Source: an uncultured Clostridia bacterium
GTDB lineage: Bacteria > Bacillota > Clostridia > Oscillospirales > CAG-272
NCBI GenBank assembly: GCA_946615525.1
Contig: CAMOHW010000029.1
Location: 1 to 8,821, forward strand
DNA: 8,821 nt
Direction of reading: 5' to 3'
Both the position numbers and the translations under genes were made by a program. Under the pieces are notes generated by a model that worked only from the letters and a program-made list of their open reading frames with translations, searched no databases and had not been told where the DNA came from. This document shows positions 6,042 through 8,821 of this stretch, piece by piece (position 1 is the first letter of the stretch; every line of letters starts with the position of its first letter).

Positions 6042-6802
6042 ATCAAATGATCGTCAACGCCGATGATTTCGGTCTGACCGAAAGTTGCACCCGCGCCATT
6101 GCCGAGGCGTTCCGGCAGGGATTGATCTCTTCCACAACGGCTTGTGCCAACGGAGAGGCAATTGAGGCGGCATATCAAATTGCCGTAGAAAACGATTTTT
6201 TGAGGTGTGTGGGCATCCACATCAATCTGACCGAAGGGTCCCCTCTGACCGAGGAGATGAAAACCGATCCTTTCTTTTGCGAGAACGGTGTTTTTCGCGG
6301 ACGGATCAACCGGCTCAAAAAGCCCTCCAAACAGACGCTTGCTCATCTGGAAGCCGAGGTCATCGCACAGATTGAGCGGCTCAAAGCCATCGGCTTTCCC
6401 ATCAGCCATGCCGATTCGCACCATCATATTCACACCTCGGTGTTTCTCATCGGCACCATCGAAAAGATCTTAAAACGGTATGGCATTACCAAGATCCGGC
6501 TCCACCGGAACTTCGGAGCCATCCGGTTCTATAAAAAAATCGTGAAAAACCGGTTCAACAAAGGTCTGCAAAAGAACGGATTTGTAACCACCCAAAAGAT
6601 GGGCTCCTTTGCCGACTTACAAGCAATGCCGGAGATCGCAAAGGCATATCTGACCGAGATCATGGTGCATCCCGATTTTGACCGGGACGGCATTCTGGTC
6701 GACCGCGTTGATGAAATCGACGGGTGCCCTGTCGGCAAACCGCTTGACGAGATCAAACCCTATTTGCAAAACAAAACTTTGATTTCTTACGGGGATTTAT
6801 GA
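6038..6802 (+). CDS. YdjC/ChbG family carbohydrate deacetylase
   Basis: This 254-residue protein has the usual length and motifs of the YdjC/ChbG family: NADDFG (7-12, with D9 and D10), GIHINLTEG (H61), HADSHHHIH (124-132) and EIMVHPDFD. Known members, for example ChbG, are metal-dependent enzymes that remove the acetyl group from N-acetylglucosamine-containing oligosaccharides. The aspartate and the histidines are the probable metal ligands and catalytic residues. Here the position between two glycosyltransferases suggests it deacetylates a sugar of the polysaccharide or its lipid-linked precursor, not chitobiose catabolism. It has no signal peptide and is therefore predicted to be cytoplasmic. 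It overlaps the genes on both sides as ATGA, so it is probably translationally coupled. By eye this gene and the next are richer in G+C than the first genes of the operon. Confidence 0.92.
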   Translation: MNQMIVNADDFGLTESCTRAIAEAFRQGLISSTTACANGEAIEAAYQIAVENDFLRCVGIHINLTEGSPLTEEMKTDPFFCENGVFRGRINRLKKPSKQTLAHLEAEVIAQIERLKAIGFPISHADSHHHIHTSVFLIGTIEKILKRYGITKIRLHRNFGAIRFYKKIVKNRFNKGLQKNGFVTTQKMGSFADLQAMPEIAKAYLTEIMVHPDFDRDGILVDRVDEIDGCPVGKPLDEIKPYLQNKTLISYGDL

Positions 6803-7968
6803 AACTTTTATACGGATTTTCCAACTGCAGCGACCGGCTTTACCGCGAGTTGTTCCGGGGCAAGACATCCTCGGCTTTGCAGCCCGACCAGAAATATCAC
6901 GGGCTTCTTATCCGCGGGCTTGTCGCAAACGGTGCCAATGTCAGGTGCGTTTCGGGGCTGCCGGTCAACCGGTCGGTTACCAAAAAACTGCTTTTGCACG
7001 AGCCGGACGAGCGCGAGGACGGCGCAGAATATCACTACATCAAAACCGTCAATCTGCCCATCTTCCGGCAGGCAGGAATCTATTGCGGCTCGCGCGCGGC
7101 GGTCAAGAAAGACTGCGATTTGATCCTCTGCGATTGTCTCAATCTGGCAAACGCATTCGGATTGTTTGCCGGAGCAAAACGCAAGAAAAAGCCGATCATT
7201 TTGATCGTTACCGATCTGCCCGAGTTCCAGCGCGGTAAACTGTTGCGCAAGCTGAATGAAAGCATGTTCCGCAAAGCCGACGGGTTTATCTTTCTGACCG
7301 AGCAGATGAACGAAAAAATCAATCCTGCAAATAAGCCCTATGTAGTTCTGGAAGGGCATTCGGATTCGGCTTTGGAGGCATTGCCGCCCGAAGAAAAGTC
7401 CGAGCGCAAGACCGGCAAACAGATCGTCTTGTATTCCGGCAGTCTGATGAAGCTTTACGGCATTCAAAATCTGGTTTCCGGGTTTTTAAAGGCGAATATC
7501 CCAAACGCCGAATTGCACATTTACGGCAACGGAGATTACCGTGAAGAGCTGGAAGCCGTCTGCCAACAAGAGCCAAGCATTCATTATTTTGGATCGCGCC
7601 CGAATATAGAAGTTGTTGAGGCGCAACAACGCGCGGCGCTTCTGGTCAATCCGCGCCCGACCGCACCGGAATATACCAAATACTCTTTCCCCTCCAAAAC
7701 CATGGAGTATCTCGCATCGGGGACTCCGACGCTGACCACCCGATTGCCGGGGATCCCGCGCGACTATGACGCGCACTTAAACTATATCGACGACGAAACG
7801 CCCGAAGGGATCGCTGCGGCGATCCGCACAGTCCTTGCCCGGCCGCAAACCGAGCGCGAAGAGCAGGGGCAAAAAGCACGAACCTTTGTGTTGAAAGAAA
7901 AATCCAACCTGGTGCAATCCAAAAAGATCCTGGATTTTGCCAACACAATTTTAGAAAGCAAGCGATAA
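6799..7968 (+). CDS. GT4-like glycosyltransferase
   Basis: This 389-residue GT-B protein has an N-terminal acceptor domain with DLILCDCLNLANAFGL (near 105-120) and a ILIVTDLPEF segment, and a C-terminal donor domain with QIVLYSGSLMKLYGIQNLV, LHIYGNGDY and IHYFGSRPN. It ends with YSFPSKTMEYLASGTP (295-310). E303 is the conserved donor-site glutamate. The first glutamate of EX7E is replaced by Y295, as I recall for relatives with a YSFPSK motif. Sugar and linkage are unknown. The start is the ATG of the ATGA overlap with the preceding stop; GGGG (6791-6794) is the only nearby ribosome binding sequence, so coupling probably supplies initiation. It is 33 nt upstream of the membrane protein. Confidence 0.88.
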   Translation: MKLLYGFSNCSDRLYRELFRGKTSSALQPDQKYHGLLIRGLVANGANVRCVSGLPVNRSVTKKLLLHEPDEREDGAEYHYIKTVNLPIFRQAGIYCGSRAAVKKDCDLILCDCLNLANAFGLFAGAKRKKKPIILIVTDLPEFQRGKLLRKLNESMFRKADGFIFLTEQMNEKINPANKPYVVLEGHSDSALEALPPEEKSERKTGKQIVLYSGSLMKLYGIQNLVSGFLKANIPNAELHIYGNGDYREELEAVCQQEPSIHYFGSRPNIEVVEAQQRAALLVNPRPTAPEYTKYSFPSKTMEYLASGTPTLTTRLPGIPRDYDAHLNYIDDETPEGIAAAIRTVLARPQTEREEQGQKARTFVLKEKSNLVQSKKILDFANTILESKR

Positions 7969-8001
7969 AGTATTCCAAAAACGAAAAGAAACGGAGAAGA
8001 C

Positions 8002-8821
8002 ATGATCAAAAAGAGGAACAACGTACGCCCCTTTGAGTTGGTTTTAGGGGTCATCATCCTATATTCGATCATGCCGGTCGTGGCGCAAATGTTCAGCGAC
8101 TTTTTGACCACTTACGCCTACATGGCGCTCCTGCTTGGCGCCGTTGTTTTCACAATGGCCATTCGCGGGACCGAATCGATTGCCGAGGCCGTTCTGTTGC
8201 TGATCCCGTTTATCATGTGGATGGTACTGGATCTTTTGACCAACGGTCAATCGTTGATCCTTTGGGGTTATAGTGCCATGCTGATGCTGGCGCCGTTGCT
8301 GTTTGGAATGTTGTTGATGAAAGAAATGGGACCGAAAGCAATTCATTTTCTTGCCATTGTGTTGGTAGTTGCCGTTGTTGTTACGGCCATCACCACCATT
8401 ATCGGATCCATGATCTATCCGGATGCATCGCGCTATCTGGCAACGGTCTCGGAATCAAACAACTCAAAACTGATTTTTTTCAACCGCATCAATTTGGGCG
8501 GTTATGATACTGTCTATACCATAGTTTTGCTTTATCCGGCGGTTGTCTTTGCATTCAAGCAAAAGAAAATACGCTTGGTTTGGGCGATCGCGGCGGCAAT
8601 ATTGGTTATTGCTTTGACATTAAGCGCCGGATACACGATGGCATTTTTGCTCAGTCTGGCGACCACGGCACTGTTCTTTTGTCCGCGAAACATGAAAAAA
8701 CGCTGGGTATTGATTCTTTTGGTTGTAACGATTTTGGCAATTCTCATTTTTTTCTCGCTTTTTTCTTCAAGCCTGAAAAGTTTATCTCAGGTGGTTGATA
8801 ACGAGGATATTTCCTATCGTT
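8002..8821 (+). CDS. multi-pass membrane protein, O-antigen polymerase/ligase-like (3' end missing)
   Basis: The frame from ATG 8002 stays open to the window edge (273 codons), so the protein is partial. GGAG (7993-7996) lies 5 nt before the ATG. About nine hydrophobic segments are visible, near residues 12-30, 36-55, 60-80, 85-105, 112-136, 168-185, 191-206, 208-224 and 232-252. A polar loop (about 138-167, SRYLATVSESNNSKLIFFNR followed by INLGGYDT) separates the fifth and sixth. This pattern, the tight spacing behind four glycan genes, and the position late in the operon fit the Wzy polymerase or O-antigen ligase superfamily. The characteristic large periplasmic loop and RxxxxH-type motifs would lie downstream of the cut. 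It could also be another polysaccharide membrane protein; there is no clear flippase signature. Confidence 0.78.
   Translation, partial: MIKKRNNVRPFELVLGVIILYSIMPVVAQMFSDFLTTYAYMALLLGAVVFTMAIRGTESIAEAVLLLIPFIMWMVLDLLTNGQSLILWGYSAMLMLAPLLFGMLLMKEMGPKAIHFLAIVLVVAVVVTAITTIIGSMIYPDASRYLATVSESNNSKLIFFNRINLGGYDTVYTIVLLYPAVVFAFKQKKIRLVWAIAAAILVIALTLSAGYTMAFLLSLATTALFFCPRNMKKRWVLILLVVTILAILIFFSLFSSSLKSLSQVVDNEDISYR

Noticed and set aside
5711..7467. Long minus-strand open frames (240 and 219 codons) opposite the deacetylase and second GT4 genes
   Set aside because: They lie opposite genes with clear enzymatic motifs; the codon pattern explains the missing stops, and nothing in the translations is recognisable.

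Overview
The window looks like a chromosomal segment from a low-to-moderate GC Gram-positive bacterium, most likely a member of the Clostridia. This is inferred from strong A-rich ribosome binding sites (AAAGGAG), near-consensus TTGACA/TATAAT promoters with 17-bp spacers, A-tracts upstream of the -35 boxes, and tRNA genes that encode their CCA end. No gene gives a genus-level assignment.

Left part (1-500): a tRNA region with two divergent units. On the minus strand a consensus promoter (211-239) drives tRNA-Thr(TGT) and then tRNA-Tyr(GTA), which runs off the left edge; a perfect 10-bp hairpin sits between them. On the plus strand an extended -10 promoter (323-351) drives a single tRNA-Arg(CCG), which ends in a long intrinsic terminator (461-496). 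From about 500 to 760 there is no credible gene, but a dense series of short inverted repeats and a partial copy of the tRNA-Arg T-arm.

Middle (761-3108): a two-gene unit with its own promoter (761-789) and terminator (3068-3108). It encodes a DUF6625-like putative glycosyltransferase and a putative GT-B type sugar transferase, overlapping by 4 nt (ATGA).

Right part (3191-8821 and beyond): a second operon starting at a strong extended -10 promoter. In order it encodes a GT2 glycosyltransferase fused to a NodB-type polysaccharide deacetylase, a GT4 glycosyltransferase, a YdjC/ChbG-type carbohydrate deacetylase, a second GT4-like glycosyltransferase, and the first 273 codons of a multi-pass membrane protein resembling O-antigen polymerases/ligases (Wzy-like), cut by the window end. 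Genes are packed tightly, with gaps of 33-35 nt or ATGA overlaps.

Together the right-hand genes look like part of a surface polysaccharide (capsule, exopolysaccharide or cell-wall glycan) locus: several sugar transferases assemble a repeat unit, two unrelated deacetylases probably act on N-acetylated sugars, and the membrane protein may polymerise or ligate the product. The locus lies directly downstream of a tRNA gene, a common place for variable surface-glycan islands, but no integrase or transposase is visible. The GT2-deacetylase fusion, the pairing of two deacetylase families, and the palindrome cluster after tRNA-Arg are the most interesting points. I see no clear sign of a completely new system.
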